The notes under the pieces are model-generated. The model did no database searches, was not told the origin of the DNA, and saw nothing but the letters and a program-made list of their open reading frames with translations. Position numbers and translations under genes: made by a program. Of a DNA stretch of 64,000 bases, positions 33,681-47,134 are shown one piece after another. How positions within the stretch are numbered: the first letter of the stretch is position 1; each line of letters opens with the position of its first letter. Origin of the DNA: Psoroptes ovis (lineage: Eukaryota; Arthropoda; Arachnida; Sarcoptiformes; Psoroptidae); assembly GCA_002943765.1 (NCBI GenBank), contig PQWQ01000024.1, positions 436,501 to 500,500 of the forward strand, given 5' to 3'.

Positions 33681-35975
33681 ATTTTTGATTATTTAAAATA
33701 ATTATTTGGGCCGCATAAGAATAACTTTTGAATTGATTTTGGTTGATTTAATTGATTGGAACACACGAACAAATATATCACATATAATGTCAATGATAAT
33801 AATTGATTACACTTAAATACACCACTGAAATACACTAGAACCGAATAAATGAATTAAATAATTAATTTGAAAATTTTCGAAAATTTTGAATCCATTTGAA
33901 CTTACATTTTTGAGATTTTCGAATATATTTCATTTATATATCAATATGAATGGATATGAATGAATGCTTGATGATCAATGATCAATGAATATATGATGTT
34001 CGAATGAATGAATGATGAATATATGATGTTTGATTTGATAAGTGATATTCAAATATAGACAAAGTGTTATCATTCAATAATAGATTTGATTGAAAGCTGA
34101 GTGATTGATTGATAGCTGAGTGATTGGTTGAGCTCGAATCGAGCTTGAGCTCTAATCGAGCAGATTATTATTTGATGGGGTGTTTGTTGTTGTTGTAGTT
34201 GTTTGTTTTGATTATTTATTTATTTGATCAGCAAAACATATTTTTTGATTAGAAATTAATACAAAGCAAACGTGTTTGATTGAAGGGAAAACGAGGCGAT
34301 GAATGGATTTCAATTGATTGATTGATTAATCGTTGATAATCGATTGTCAATATATAATTGGGCCGATATTACACTGATATATTACACTGATATGTCACCG
34401 ATATATTCACACTGATCTTGTGAGTAGGGGATCGGAGAAAAAAAAAATTATCGAAGATTTGGACGAATAAAAAGATAAATAATTGAATTGATTTGTTTAT
34501 GTAATGAGCAATTCGAATGATTATTATGGATGAAATCAATGAGAAAATATTCAATGGCTGAAATTATCAATGAGAAAATTGAATATTGGTTGACATTATC
34601 ACCAGAATTATCAATGTTTTTATCAATTAAATGATTCGAATGAATTGAGGATTGCCAAGTTTTTTGAATATAAATGATTGTTCATAAATGATTTCTGGTT
34701 GATCAATTGAATTAGTTGAATTAATCAATCAATGACGACAATATTCAATCAATTCAATTATATTGTAATTGAATACATGCGTTTGTCAATTATAAAATTC
34801 AAAAATTTGTTGATCGAACGATGATCATCTCACATGAACACACACTTGTTGATTCAAATACATGTAATTCTATCTACAAATATGCATGTATTAATGCAAA
34901 TGTATTAATAATTGTATTTACAGTTGATTATCAGCGGTTTTTTCCTTAAAATAAATTTTAAATATTCAAATCCACACACAGAGAAACAAATGCAATAATC
35001 ATTTGATTTCACATAACATGTCGTTAGTTTGTTTGTTTGTTTATAGGATTTCTATTTAAAAAAAAATGATAATTTTTGCAATTATCATCATTTGTTGAAT
35101 TGAGTTGAATTGAATAATAATGGAAATAATGGCCGTTATTCGTAGTTTACTTCGCAATCTATTACTTCAAATAATATATATTTCAAATATAAATACAGTT
35201 TTCAACATTGATTCAATGATACATTGCATTCAAACGATGATCGTTCATTGAAATAACGAATGAAATGTTTCAATTCATTCATTCATTCATTCCATGTTTA
35301 AATGTTCAAATAAACGAATAAATTCGAGGACTTTTTCAAATTTCTTTATTTGACTTTTACATCTTAGCTTTGTTTCTAAATTTGTTTCACAAATATTTGA
35401 CTTGAAACACTGATCATTGGAAACCATGGATGATGTTCGTCGAATGCCAATGATTCTATTCGAATGATCATTCGGCCGTTCGTTTGTTTGTCTTCTTGCG
35501 TCTATTTCGATGCTGATTTCGCTGATGCTATTCGCATCGATTGATCAATAATCAATGATGTTGCTGATGCTGATTGATGCTAATAATAACAATTTAAAAT
35601 GGTTAAGCAATCGTTCCTTACATTCGAAAATTCGAATGCTCTTTGAAATTTCGAATTTTTAAAAGGTGATGTTTAAATCGAATTTTTTGTGAAATTAAAT
35701 AAATAAACAGAAATAAACAGACAGAAGAGAGACCGAGAGACAATGATGGTTTCAAAATATTTATAGTCAAAATATGTGTGAAATAAATAAATAAATAAAT
35801 GGAAATAGATAAATGGAAATTTCAAATAAAAAACAGCTGCTCAAGGCTTTTGATTGCTGCTGTTTGAGATTTATGGCGACAGATGGCGCTGTTTCCTTGT
35901 TTTTTTTTTTTTAATTTAATTTGAATTTTAACCGCGAAATTTGAAAATTTTTGAAAAATTTAAAATCATTTTTAT
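33681..35975. other. Intergenic, lipase promoter and transporter 3' region
   Basis: 2.3 kb of AT-rich DNA with short degenerate repeats: GCTGAGTGATTG near 34095, the GAGCTCGAATCGAGC palindromic pair near 34131, and a repeated ACACTGATATATT near 34371. The CAGATGGCGC motif lies at 35880. No gene or fold-back element was seen. The right end is the 3' side of the sugar transporter. Confidence 0.4.
35874..35895 (+). promoter_or_regulatory. CAGATGGCGC motif
   Basis: GGCGACAGATGGCGCTG is the closest match in the window to the insect CTCF core AGATGGCGC (recalled). It sits about 90 bp beyond the stop of the sugar transporter, in an insulator-like position between two genes of the same strand. Confidence 0.3.
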
Positions 35976-37553
35976 TTAATCATAATAATGGAGTAATTTA
36001 GCTATTTCTTCAATCGTTTTCGAACGTGTTTCAGGTAGAAATTGATATGCAAACAGTGATAGTAATATGTTGATTACTGAAAATAACCAATAAGTACCAT
36101 ATTCTTTAAGATATTCGAAAAATGTTGTGGTCATCATGATCATTATGAATGTACCGAGAGCGGATAAAACTGACCCGGTAGCCATAACCAACCAAACAGC
36201 TTGTGCCGGTGTAATTTCAGCCATAATAATCCAACAAATACCACCAGGGCCAATCGAATAACAGCTAACAAATACTGAAAGACATATGATTGGCAGTATT
36301 GAATGTTGCATGATGCAATCACGATGTGAATAATAATAAAATCCAAGCACAATCAAGCTTAAGGCTTGTCCTAGCGTAGTCATAATCAGTAGCATTCGAC
36401 GTCCTAAATTTTCAATCAGGTAAAAACCAACCATTACTGTGATTAACATTATGCCATATGTCAATGAGCTTGATTGTTTCGATGTCAGTGTTGAACCAGA
36501 ATTATGATAAATATCATTCATTGAATAAATGATAATGCTTGAACCACAAAATTGTTGTAATAAGGTCATAACCAGTGATAATATGAAAGGTTTATAGGTA
36601 TCTTTACGCCTTAATGATTCGAATTTACTTCGATTTTGATTATTTATGGTTGTTTGATGAGCTTTTTCAGCCAATAATTCATTTAATTCTTTATCAATAT
36701 CACTATCAGCTGTTCGGAGCCTTCGAAGACTATTTTTAGCCATTTTGATTGATTCATCGTTGTCGTTGATGAAATTTATTAACCAAACAGGTGATTCAGG
36801 CATAAAAAACATTATAATCATCATCAATATGGTCGGTATGGTCGATAGCAGCGCCAAATAATTCCAATGTACATTCAGTACATTGATTAAGTTGATCATT
36901 AACATACCGAATACGGTGAATAGCTGGTGTTTATAAGGGGTAAATTCGGAATTAATACGGGTAAATCAGCTGAAAATAACCAAAATACATACCCCAGTAG
37001 TCATACCGATATAACCACGAATTTCAGGCGTAGATATTTCGGCCAAAAACCTTGGAATCGTCGGCATTGAAATACCTACACCGATACCATTAATAAAACG
37101 ACCAACAATAGCCACGATTGGTGTACGTGAAAACCCTATCATAAACCATGATAAATTGTAAATGACCCCAAGGAACAATATAACCTTTTGCCGACCAAAA
37201 CGATCAATCAGATAACCACTAATCAATCCGCTAATCAGCGAACCTATCGTCCAAATGGATGCAATTAATTTCTTTTCCATATCATTTGGATAAAATGGTG
37301 ATTGCCAACGGTGATTGCTGGTAAAATTTCGACTTAATTCTTCATTAGCGATCGATGTAAAGCCCATTGTGAGGCCAAATGAAAATGATAACATTTGTGC
37401 AGCGAATGTAATCAAATAAATCAGCGATGATGGCTTTAGCGGAATCGTTATCGGTGGAATGGCTTCAGCTATCGATGACACAGACATTGATTTAGCCGTA
37501 ACCATCGATAGTGTCCGGGATTTTACCGATAAACAATCGATATCTGTGGCCAT
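35976..37553 (-). CDS. MFS sugar transporter, Tret1/GLUT-like
   Basis: Facilitative sugar (possibly trehalose) transporter of the plasma membrane. Exons 36993-37553 and 35976-36923 join in frame to 502 residues. Sugar-porter signatures: DRFGRQKVILFLG after TM2, GRFINGIGVGI, PRFLAEISTPEIRGYIG, PESPVWL after TM6, QQFCGSSIIIYSMNDIY in TM7, ENLGRRMLL, and PETRSKTIEEI near the end. About 12 hydrophobic segments are present. The length is normal. The N-terminal 37 residues are a cytosolic Ser/Thr-rich leader. The substrate cannot be read from sequence; fly Tret1 is the nearest family I recall. Confidence 0.88.
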
Positions 37554-38298
37554 TTTTTTTTGCAGGATTCGAATTCGATTTGCAGGATCAGAATCGTTCG
37601 AAATTTCAAATTAAAACCTTACAAAAATTTGAAAAAACACTGATGCAGCAAAGATGTTATTGTTTTCATTTGTATTCAACAATCGATGAAATGGAATATT
37701 TAAGATGTATCAATCCTTAATAATTAAGATGATCTGAACCTGTTAAAAGTGATTGTAAAACACTTGAAAATAATCTAAAATAACAATTAAAAGCATCAAT
37801 TATCAATCGATTGATTAACTGACTGATAACTCAATCACTTACCATTAAATCACTATTATAATCAATTATAACCACAGATAACAGGTCGAACATTGTTGTT
37901 TTTATGGGTTTTAAACCTCAATGACTTATCAACAATATGATCAAATCAATGGAAAAATACAAGGAAAAAATCAAAAATTTTCAAGGTGTTTACCTCGTAC
38001 GACACTAGATGGCATTCAATTACCACTGATCAAATCAAATCATTTGGGATCATTGAATCCTGGAACCTCGTAAAGAAGAGTAGCGTTCCAAATATTATCC
38101 GAAATGGTAGCAGCATTGAAATGATTAAGGCTGGTGTTTGGTGGATTACATTCAATGAATATGGCTCCGCTCCGTATTTACGTTGTTCGGATTTTAATTC
38201 AATTGATTTGTTTATTATTCAATTGAATCAACGAAATTGATTTCGTGCTGTTTCGGCCATCAAATTGAATCAATTTGATCTAAATTAATCAAAAAATA
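37554..38298. promoter_or_regulatory. Divergent promoter region (sugar transporter / TMTC2)
   Basis: 745 bp between two divergent start codons. It contains an ACTAGATGGCAT motif at 38004-38015, about 290 bp before the TMTC2 start. A small open frame at 37986-38240 has no family resemblance and an atypical start, and probably lies in 5' UTR or promoter DNA. Confidence 0.35.
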
Positions 38299-41200
38299 AT
38301 GCATACAAAGGCTATAGATTCGAGCAACAACCTCGATAATGCATCAAATCAATTCAAAGATTATACCTTATTATCAATATTTTCATTTTTAATCTATTTA
38401 AATAGTTTATTTGGTGATTTTACTTATGATGATCAGTAAGTATTTTTTAAAAAAATTCACGGATTATGACCTTATTAATAATCATTTATTTTGTCCATTC
38501 CAATCAATCAATTAGCCGTGCAATATTAAATAATCAAGATGTTTCGTCATTATCCGAACCATGGTATCGATTATTCGCCAATGATTATTGGGGTACATCG
38601 ATACGTTCTTCGAATAGTCATGGAAGTTATCGTCCATTAACAACTATAACCTTTCGATTGAATTATTTATTACATGGTCTACGACCATTTGGTTATCACC
38701 TTGTAAATTTACTGCTGCATTTGACTGTAATTATATTGTATTCGATCGTCTTAAGACAAATTTTGACCGTAAAGTGCAATACTGGTCATCATACAGCGAC
38801 TAATACTGGTCATAATGATTCAAAACGACCAGCAACAAACTATAAACTTCGAAGAATCACGTTGATTGCATCGATATTGTTCGCCGCCCATCCGATTCAT
38901 ACTGAATCAGTGGCGAGTATCGTCGGCCGATCCGATATCATTGCAGCCATTTTCTATTTATTATCCATATATTTTTATATTAAATATTGTAAAAATGGCC
39001 ATCGAATGTACATATTACTCACTATTTCAATGGCTATACTATCAATGTTCGCCAAAGAACATGGTATCACATGTCTACCGCTATGTATTGTTTATCATTT
39101 GTTCATTTTGAACCATTTCAATCCATTTAAATGGAAAAATTGGATGAAAATCATACGAAAATCCAAATATAAACAGCTACGTATTGGTTTGTTGTTATTA
39201 ACCTTATCATTATTAATATTAATAACGATACGAATACAAATATTGAAATATCGGCCACAATTTTCATCAGCTGATAATCCAATAAGTGATTCAAAATCTG
39301 TGATCATACGTACGATGACATTCATCTATTTACCTGTATTTAGCTTTTTCCTCCTGGTTTATCCACGCAATTTATGTTTTGATTGGTCAATGAATTCCGT
39401 ACCATTGGTTCAATCATTCCTAGATTATCGTAATTGCTTTACGATCGTATTTTACACGTGTTTAGCCGTAGTCATCGTACGAACAATACGATATTATTCA
39501 TTATTATCCGTAGCTAAATCGAAGAAATCATCATCAAAATCGAATCATCAATCTAAAAAACATTCGAATCATCAAAGACATAAACATCATCAACAGTGGA
39601 ATAATCAGCTGATTGATTATAATAACAACAATATTAACCACCATGGTGATCTAAATCAATATGATGAACCATTAATCGACCTGAATAATAACCACTCACA
39701 AATGATGGATCAAAATATTGATTTCAACAATAATAATCATAATTCGAATGGTTTCGATTATCGGGCCCAATCTACAACCTTTGAAACGACCGTATTATCT
39801 TCGAATGTCAACCAATGTCATCGAAGCAATCACCGAAGAAAACATCGATCACATGGTGGCCACAAACATCTTGAATCATCGAAGATTTTAATTCGAAAAC
39901 ACCTGAGCGAATATGATTGTATCCTGTTATCATTATCAATGATGATCATCCCATATTTACCGGCTACAAATTTATTTTTTTACATTGGTTTTGTCATTGC
40001 TGAACGTATTCTTTATGTTCCTAGTTTTGGTTTTTGTCTGCTCGTAGCTATTTGTATTGAAAAATCCCTGCAGCTATTCAGTGATAATCGTTCGGTCAAA
40101 TATTTGATTTATTCATCATTTACGATCTTGGTGATCGCATTTTCACTACGTACAATTCAACGTAATGTTGATTGGTTAAATGAAGAAAATTTGTATCGTT
40201 CAGGTGTCGATATAAATCCACCGAAAGGTATTAACCTTTACATTTTTTTAAAATTCAAATGAATTAATGTATTTCACCCATGTAAAGCACTCGGAAATTT
40301 GGCCAACATTCTCAGCCAAAAAGGTCGTATCGACGAAGCTGAACAAATGTATCGTAAAGCCCTTGAATATCGGCCAAATATGGCCGATGTACATTATAAT
40401 CTGTGAGTATTTCTTCGATTGATTAAATCAATCAAAATGACCCTTGTTACTAATAATTCACATGTACCAAACGATCATAAAGTGGTTTATTGCTCCAAAA
40501 CGAACAACGACTGAACGAATCAATCGATTGTTATCATCAAGCAATCCGTTATCGTCCATCATTGGCAATGGCATATTTGAATCTTGGGATTGTTTATTGG
40601 AAACTTGGTGACACTACTAAGGCCAAGAAATACCTTGAATATTGTTCCAAATTGAATCCATATGGTCTTAAAGACGTTCGAACACATGAATCCTCTAGGA
40701 TATCGGCACTGTACAATCTGGGGAAATTGTATTTTGAAGAGAAAAATTACGACAAAACATTCGAAATATTCAATCAAACCCTGAGGCAACTGCCCGAATA
40801 TTACCCTATGAAACATTTAATATTCAATAAACTAAGTGAAGTCTATTTCGAATTAAATCACATCCAAAATGCTGAACAATGGCTCCGTAGATCATTGAAA
40901 TTCAATCCCAAATATGTTCCTACATATTTATTATTGGCCAAAGTATTTATTCGTACAAATCGTACCGATGATGTCGAAGAATTGTATTCAAAAGCCTTGT
41001 CATTGTCATATGCTCAAAATGATACATCTATTTATCATCATTATGGTATGTAAACCTTTGATTATGGTAACCTTTGACCTTCGACCTTCATTGATCTATT
41101 TCCATCTTTCTCGCATTAACAACAGGACAATTTAAAATTGACCAAGGCCAACTGAATGAAGCGCTCGAAATCTATACGAATGCATCGAAACGATTCCCCA

Positions 41201-41511
41201 ACGATTGTGATATAATCATTGCCATAGCACATTTGCTTCGGGAAACAAATCAAACCGCAAATGCTGAATCGTATTATGAACTGGCAACCAAATTACGGCC
41301 CAAAGATATTCGGACACATTCGAATTTAGGCGCTATTTATCATTTGAATGGTAAATTTCACCAAGCAAAACAATCATATGAACATGTATTACGAATGCAA
41401 CCGAATGATAATATAACCCGTATCAATTTGAGACGTTTAGATCGTATTCTAAGGCAGCAGCCTCAGCAACTAAATCAACGAAATCAATCAATCGAATCCA
41501 AGAATAATTGA
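38299..41511 (+). CDS. TMTC2: TMTC2, transmembrane O-mannosyltransferase with TPRs
   Basis: ER membrane protein of the TMTC family, which O-mannosylates cadherins. Exons 38299-38435, 38516-40227, 40288-40402, 40483-41045 and 41126-41511 join in frame to 970 residues. The first luminal loop carries the conserved acidic pair, GDFTYDDHRAIL (split by intron 1), then YRPLTTITFRLNYLLHG and FAAHPIHTESVASIVGRSDI. The C-terminal half is a TPR array: ALGNLANILSQKGRIDEAE, MAYLNLGIVYWKLGDTTKA, ALYNLGKLYFEEKNYDK and LGAIYHLNGKFHQAKQSYEH. The LKD-x3-H-x-SS linker and the HYGQF unit point to TMTC2 rather than TMTC1/3/4. A His/Asn/Lys-rich insert of roughly 110 residues (about 39510-39890) interrupts the membrane domain and explains the extra length over human TMTC2 (836). 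Confidence 0.88.
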
Positions 41512-41959
41512 AAATTGATCGAATTTTTGGAGCTGAATTATTCGATCAACGAATGTATCAAAATTATTATTATTCAAAGAATTACAATGGAAAAAATTAC
41601 AAAAATTTATATTTTTTTTTCAGGAAAATATAACAAAATCTATATGATATCAATGATAATCATCAGTCTTCGATTATTCGAATCAAAAATTCAAATCAAT
41701 TGATTCGATATAATCGAATCGAATCAAATTTGTTCTTTTTTTTGTGCATGGGGGGGGGAACAGCTGATAATATTAGGTTGTCCGATAAGTTCTTACCGAT
41801 GTTTTATGATTCCCTACGATATAATTGGCAAAAACTTTTCGGACAATCTAATAACAACAATGATTAATTGATTAATTAATTGATGAGATGATTAATTGAT
41901 CAAATCATTTGACACTCTGGTATTAATTCAATGATTCATACAACTTGATTAATCATAAT
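41512..41959. other. Convergent 3' region
   Basis: This lies between the stops of TMTC2 (+) and the mitochondrial carrier (-). It holds a run of nine G at about 41750 and fold-back copy 10 (41773-41852). Confidence 0.4.
41773..41852 (+). mobile_element. Fold-back element, copy 10 (type B)
   Basis: TTAGGTTGTCCGATAAGTTC left, AACTTTTCGGACAATCTAA right; interior CTACGATATAATTGGC. Confidence 0.85.
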
Positions 41960-43389
41960 TTAGACTAGATTCGTCGAATCATTGCTAATGCCGGATAATG
42001 GTGGATTTTTCATAAAATACACAGCCAATTCATATGTACCCATCATGATGGCCGTATTCGGTATTTGACCTGCGTAAAGAAATGAAATAAATCAATGAAT
42101 CCAAAGGGTTATTGACTCAAAAAATCGAAAAATCAAAATTACACACGTAATAATTGTGTCGCTAGTCCACGATAAATGCCTTTTTGAATGCCTTCTTCTC
42201 GATAAACCAATATGATTGTCTGGAAAAATTTCTTATAACGATCACCTTCTTCTCGCAGTCGAGTACGGGCTACCTCTGATTTTTGAATTAATTGAAAAAT
42301 TCAAAAAGGTTATTACCTGTTAAAAATCAGAAATAATTCAACTCAATTCACTTACCATGTGGATATGCAATGATCGATGCAAACGATTTCGAAATGGCCG
42401 CAGCAATCATATAATGGAAAAAATTCGATGTCTGTGTCGAAATAGTTGATGATGAGCCATTATGATGATTATCATTCATGATTTTTGAATTGTTTTTGTT
42501 GATTGGCACCATTGTTGTGGATGATGATAATGAAGATGTTAATGACGTATTTAAATTATTCGATTTAATAAATGTATTTGTCGAATTGCTTGTCGTATGA
42601 TTCAATGATTCATGGTCATTTATATGAAACCATTTAGATTTAATAAATTCATAAATAACAAAATGGATTATAGTTTCACTGATACCGAAATAACTAGCGG
42701 TTATCCCTTTGTAAAACCCTAGAATCCCGTTTTGTCTATAAACACTTTTGATGCAGGTCCATGCTGACATTCCGCTTAAACTTTTATCCAATTGCATCCG
42801 AGTTTTGATGAACCAAATTGGATTGGTCATCGTACACGAAACAAAACCGGCGCTGGCCGCCGATATCATATGGACATATGGGGTATCCGGTTTGATACGT
42901 TGATTACACCATAATTTTACTTGTGAATACGTACAAAAATAGACTGCTCTATTTATGACAGATGATGAATGAAAAGGGTAAGTTAATTCATTATTTACAA
43001 GGTCAACAGCTGATAAATGACAACTGGCAAATTACCTTGATGGTGCAACACCAACAATATTCGGTCCAAGACCTTTAAATATTGCTGTAGGACCTTCAGT
43101 ATTGATAATATGTTTAATACAATTCCATATTGTCATTTTACGATTGATCACCGATGATGATGATGACGTTGATGTCGATGATGTTAGCGTTGAATCAAAA
43201 TTAGCAACAGATGATTGCAGACGTGTTTTGACCACCTCTAATGGACATGTTGCAATGGCACCGAATGTACCGCCAAGTCTATACATTTTCAAATTTTAAA
43301 AATTGCATCAAAATTACATCATTCGAAATTCGAATTATATTAAATACTAACCCGCCGGCGATAAGATGAACAAATGTATCATAGGACAT
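41960..43389 (-). CDS. SLC25A36: Mitochondrial pyrimidine nucleotide carrier (SLC25A33/36)
   Basis: Inner-membrane carrier importing pyrimidine nucleotides into mitochondria. Exons 43352-43389, 43036-43278, 42356-42948, 42147-42275 and 41960-42069 join in frame to 370 residues. The three mitochondrial-carrier signatures are CPLEVVKTRLQ, NPIWFIKTRMQL and YPHEVARTRLREEG. Family-specific stretches are GLGPNIVGVAPSRAVYF, GISETIIHFVIYE and RQIPNTAIMMGTYEL. The insert between residues about 200 and 255 is Ser/Thr/Asn-rich, longer than in vertebrates. The ATG at 43389 gives a start right at the first helix (MSYDTFVHLIAGG). SLC25A36, A33 and fly Rim2 are not separable by eye. Confidence 0.9.
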
Positions 43390-44259
43390 ATATGAATAAG
43401 AGGAATACTCTGAATTTTTATTTTTTCCAAAGGTTAAAGTCTTTGTAAAATTCGTCTTTTTAGGAAAAATAAATGCAATTACGTAATACAAAACTAATAA
43501 TAAATAATCTATCAAATGATTCGAATATATCAAACGGCAATCTATAGCCTCGATTATTATCACCAAAATTTGTCACCAAAATCGTTGATTCAACGAAATA
43601 ATTGTATCATTATCATCGAATGTATCACATGTGCACCGATTTATTCGATTGTTTTCAATTGTTATTTTTACAGACAATTATCATTGATCAATGTAAATAA
43701 ACAAATAAACAAATCTAAATCTCTAAAAAAAATGATAAAATATTTAATTTATTTATTTATATTTATTTTTGGATTTAATTCAGCAGACATACACAGACAT
43801 TTCTATTTCGACCTTAGTGGATTCATTTTTGTATTTATAAAAACAAATGTTAAAATAGTCAAATTTTTTTTTTTGAAAAAAAAATTGAGGAGGAGGAGGA
43901 ATTAGCCGAAAACATATGTTGACATGCTGAACAATGCGTGATAATACTGATAATGGCGAGGAGGAGGAGGCCATTGATCGATTGCTGAACCAATCACTGG
44001 CTTTCAACTGGGTTAAGTAGGCGGAGCTTTTTCGAATCTTTTTTTGAATTAAAGCTTGTTGCGCCAGTTTTCAACTGTCAAATATGATCGGGGTTTTCAG
44101 TGTTTTTCAGTTAAAAACACACACACAAACAGTCCAGATGTCAATTTGAGCTTCTTTTTCACTGTTTTCTGGCTGTTTTCACGGTGAATTGTGGTGATAA
44201 TCAACACCATTGACCCTCTTAAACTTAAGGGTTTTTAAAGGTTTTAATCATTGAAAAGC
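43390..44259. promoter_or_regulatory. Divergent promoter region (carrier / DEPDC1)
   Basis: 870 bp between divergent starts, with several AGG-repeat patches (about 43886-43902 and 43957-43970) and an AC run (44118-44131). No fold-back element or gene was seen. Confidence 0.4.
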
Positions 44260-46739
44260 ATGATGACATCAACACATCAATCGTCAATTAATCAACAATT
44301 AAACATAAACAACGATAATAATGATCAATTCAAAGCCACCAAGCTATGGAATGAAATACTGCGATCATTTTATAAAGGTATCGAACTTCGAAATCATCGT
44401 AAACAAATGAAAACCTTTGCAAATTGTTTTACATCTTCGGAAGCGGTCACGTGGTTGAAGAATTATCTTAAACACCAACAGCAACAGCAGCCGGATGATA
44501 ATGGAATCAAGATCACGAGGTAACCATTTCCAACAAGTGAACAAAGCATTCGTTTAATTTATTCATCTTTTTCACAGGTCACAAGCTTTGAGCTTACTAC
44601 GCAAGTACCATCAAGCAAATTTGATTGAACCAGTCACTGTTGCTACTAAAGAAATCAAAGATAATGGTGACCTGTATCGTTTTGTAGATGAAAATATCGA
44701 TAAAATATTGAATAATTGTGATTATAATGATCATCATGATGATGGTGATTATGATTCGATTCAAATTGAATTAAATTTGAATGAAAAATATGAAATATAT
44801 CGGCAAACAATGTGTTCTGAATTGCTACAGCTGTTTCCTTTGATTGAAAATTTTGTGAAATTGTCTGAAATTGATGGACAAACAATTATGACCAATCATT
44901 TAAGGGTTAACACTAATGGTGTGGTTCAATTGACTGATAAAAGTGCAGATCTACCACCATGGATCATGTCAGCTATGAAATGTTTAGCCAATTGTAAGCT
45001 TTTGTGTTTGATGATTTGCTTGATTTGATTAATCCTAATTCATATCTTTAAATAGGGCCCAAAGCAACAGGCAGCGCCAACTGCCTGCCGAAATATCCCG
45101 GATTCGAAATCGATGTATTCAAATTGATTTGTGATTATTTTACCAATATGGATGACCCAATAATACCTGTTCGATATTATCGATTATTTATTGAAATTCA
45201 TCAGTTTTATTTGAAAAGTTTAAACCACAGCAATCAAGATGATGACCTTAGTATCAGTGATAATTATAAACATTTGAATGAATTAGGACTGCCCGAAAAT
45301 TGTGTATACGAAACAATATTCTCGGACAAGGAACCTGTTACGAAAATTGTACCAATCAGTCAGCTGTCCGATATTTTCCCGGACATTTCCCAGTATCTCC
45401 AGCAGCAGCAGCTTAAAAATCTGAACTCACCAAAATCAACCACCAATGGACCTTTGAAACCCTTTCCAGCCCTTGCGACGGCCGCAACGGCAGCCTCGAA
45501 GGATTCACCAAATCATACATTCAACGCCTCATCAACGATGCCGCGAAAAAATCGTCGAAATCACCTGGTCAACGGCCAATGCGATTCGAATGATGATCGC
45601 AATCGAAAATTTTATTCATTACAACGTCGAAAATCATCGGAATCGTGTTCGAAATCTTCGGAGCATAAACCATTGTCTAATAACTATAGTCTTAAATCGA
45701 ATGATTACTATGAATTGATACAATTATTACTGTTCACATTGCCAAATGTAAATCGAAGATATCTGCATTTGCTGATACGATTATTTGCACGAATAATTGA
45801 AAATCAAGAGCTTTGTTTACTGAATGATACGAATCAATCGATGATATCGTTGAAACAACATGTAAGTCTGGAATTTTTTCAAATTTTTCATAAAATCTCA
45901 AGTTTTGACCCTTTCGAAACCCTCTTAAATAGATTGTAAATACATTCACACGTTGTATCCTACGATCTGATTGTGAATCAACATTCAACGAACAACAATC
46001 CAGTGGTTTTGTTCGATTCCTTATCGATGAATATTTAAGTATATTTCGTTTGCCACAAAGATTTCGAAATGAGCTAGACAAACGAATGGTAAGGTTAAGA
46101 CCTATTAAATTGTTCTTTTAATTAATCCGACATTTATTTCCACCCCCAATACAGAATGAAACCCTTAAGGAAAAACAAAAAAACAAGGGTTACAGCTCTA
46201 GCGATACATCATTTTGTACGAAAATATCATCGGATGAATATGAATCACAACGTGATTCTCGGCAAGCATTGAATGAATTGTTGAAAAATATCATGTTTGA
46301 TAATAATCAGCTGAGTGAACGTGATAAATTACGATGGATCAAGCAGGTAATGTGGCTTTTATGGCTATTTTTACATGGTTGTCCGAAAAGTTCTTGCCGA
46401 TTTTTCAATGATTTTCTACCGATATAACCCGGCAAAAACTTCGCGGACAACCTATTACATGTTTTTGATTCAAATAATTCGAATCGAATTCTTTCTTCAT
46501 TCATTTATTTCATCTTTCATCAGTTTAAAATGTATCATCCAGATGTTTATGATGATTATTTTGCCAATGGTTCGACCATGTTATTCAATGATTATCCTCA
46601 GCAAAAATCAACTAATCAGCCAAAATCTCAGCGTAATTATTCAACATTGAGCCATTTCACCACTAAACCAAATGAATCGAATATGAATCTCTTCGTTAAA
46701 CGATTTTTTTCGTTGAAAATTTCACGGGAAAAGGCGTGA
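44260..46739 (+). CDS. DEPDC1: DEPDC1-like protein (DEP + RhoGAP-like domain)
   Basis: Homologue of DEPDC1A/B, cell-cycle-linked proteins with a DEP domain and an inactive RhoGAP-like domain. Exons 44260-44519, 44578-44993, 45056-45861, 45933-46088, 46155-46346 and 46524-46739 join in frame to 681 residues. The DEP domain is at about residues 25-135: ATKLWNEILRSFYKGIELRNH, SSEAVTWLKNYL and GDLYRFVDE. The RhoGAP-like part has LPPWIMSAMKCLANWPK then FEIDVFKLICDYFTNMDDPI. Further on are LLLFTLPNVNRRYLHLLIRL and SGFVRFLIDEYLSIFRLPQRF. The last exon ends at TGA 46737-46739. An open, coding-like stretch continues in the -1 frame to 46872, and a T7 run at 46704-46710 is a possible one-base indel site. 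Fold-back copy 11 sits in intron 5. Confidence 0.85.
46376..46457 (+). mobile_element. Fold-back element, copy 11 (type B)
   Basis: GGTTGTCCGAAAAGTTCTTG left, AACTTCGCGGACAACC right; interior CTACCGATATAACCCGGC. In DEPDC1 intron 5. Confidence 0.85.
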
Positions 46740-46870
46740 AATCGCTGGCTTTGGCCTTATGGAGACTGTCAATCGAAGAATATTTCTACGAAGATCCCTC
46801 TAGTCAAGCTTGGATCTTGAAAGTGCTTGACATCGAATATGTCCTCGCATGTTGGTACCAAATGATGGTA

Positions 46871-46952
46871 TGACGTTGTCCGAAAAGTTCTTGCCGATTT
46901 TCTCATTCATTTCCTACGATATAATCGGCAAAAACTTTTCGGACAACCTAAT
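46871..46952 (+). mobile_element. Fold-back element, copy 12 (type B)
   Basis: CGTTGTCCGAAAAGTTCTTG left, AACTTTTCGGACAACCTAA right; interior CTACGATATAATCGGC. It begins where the DEPDC1 alternative frame stops. Confidence 0.85.
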
Positions 46953-47134
46953 AATTTCAAAATTTGTCAAGACCTTCAACAAAACTTTGAAACTTTGATT
47001 CCTTTCTTTTTCGAATGATTTGACAATTCAAATCTTCATTTGAGCTTTGCTTTACGAAATTTGAAACCTTCAAAATACATACACCTTGAGCTTCAATTGA
47101 CATTTGACAATTTCAATTTTCTTGACTTATTTAT

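Noticed and set aside
41746..41760. Run of nine G as a possible G-quadruplex
   Set aside because: A single G run without the other three runs nearby cannot form an intramolecular quadruplex.
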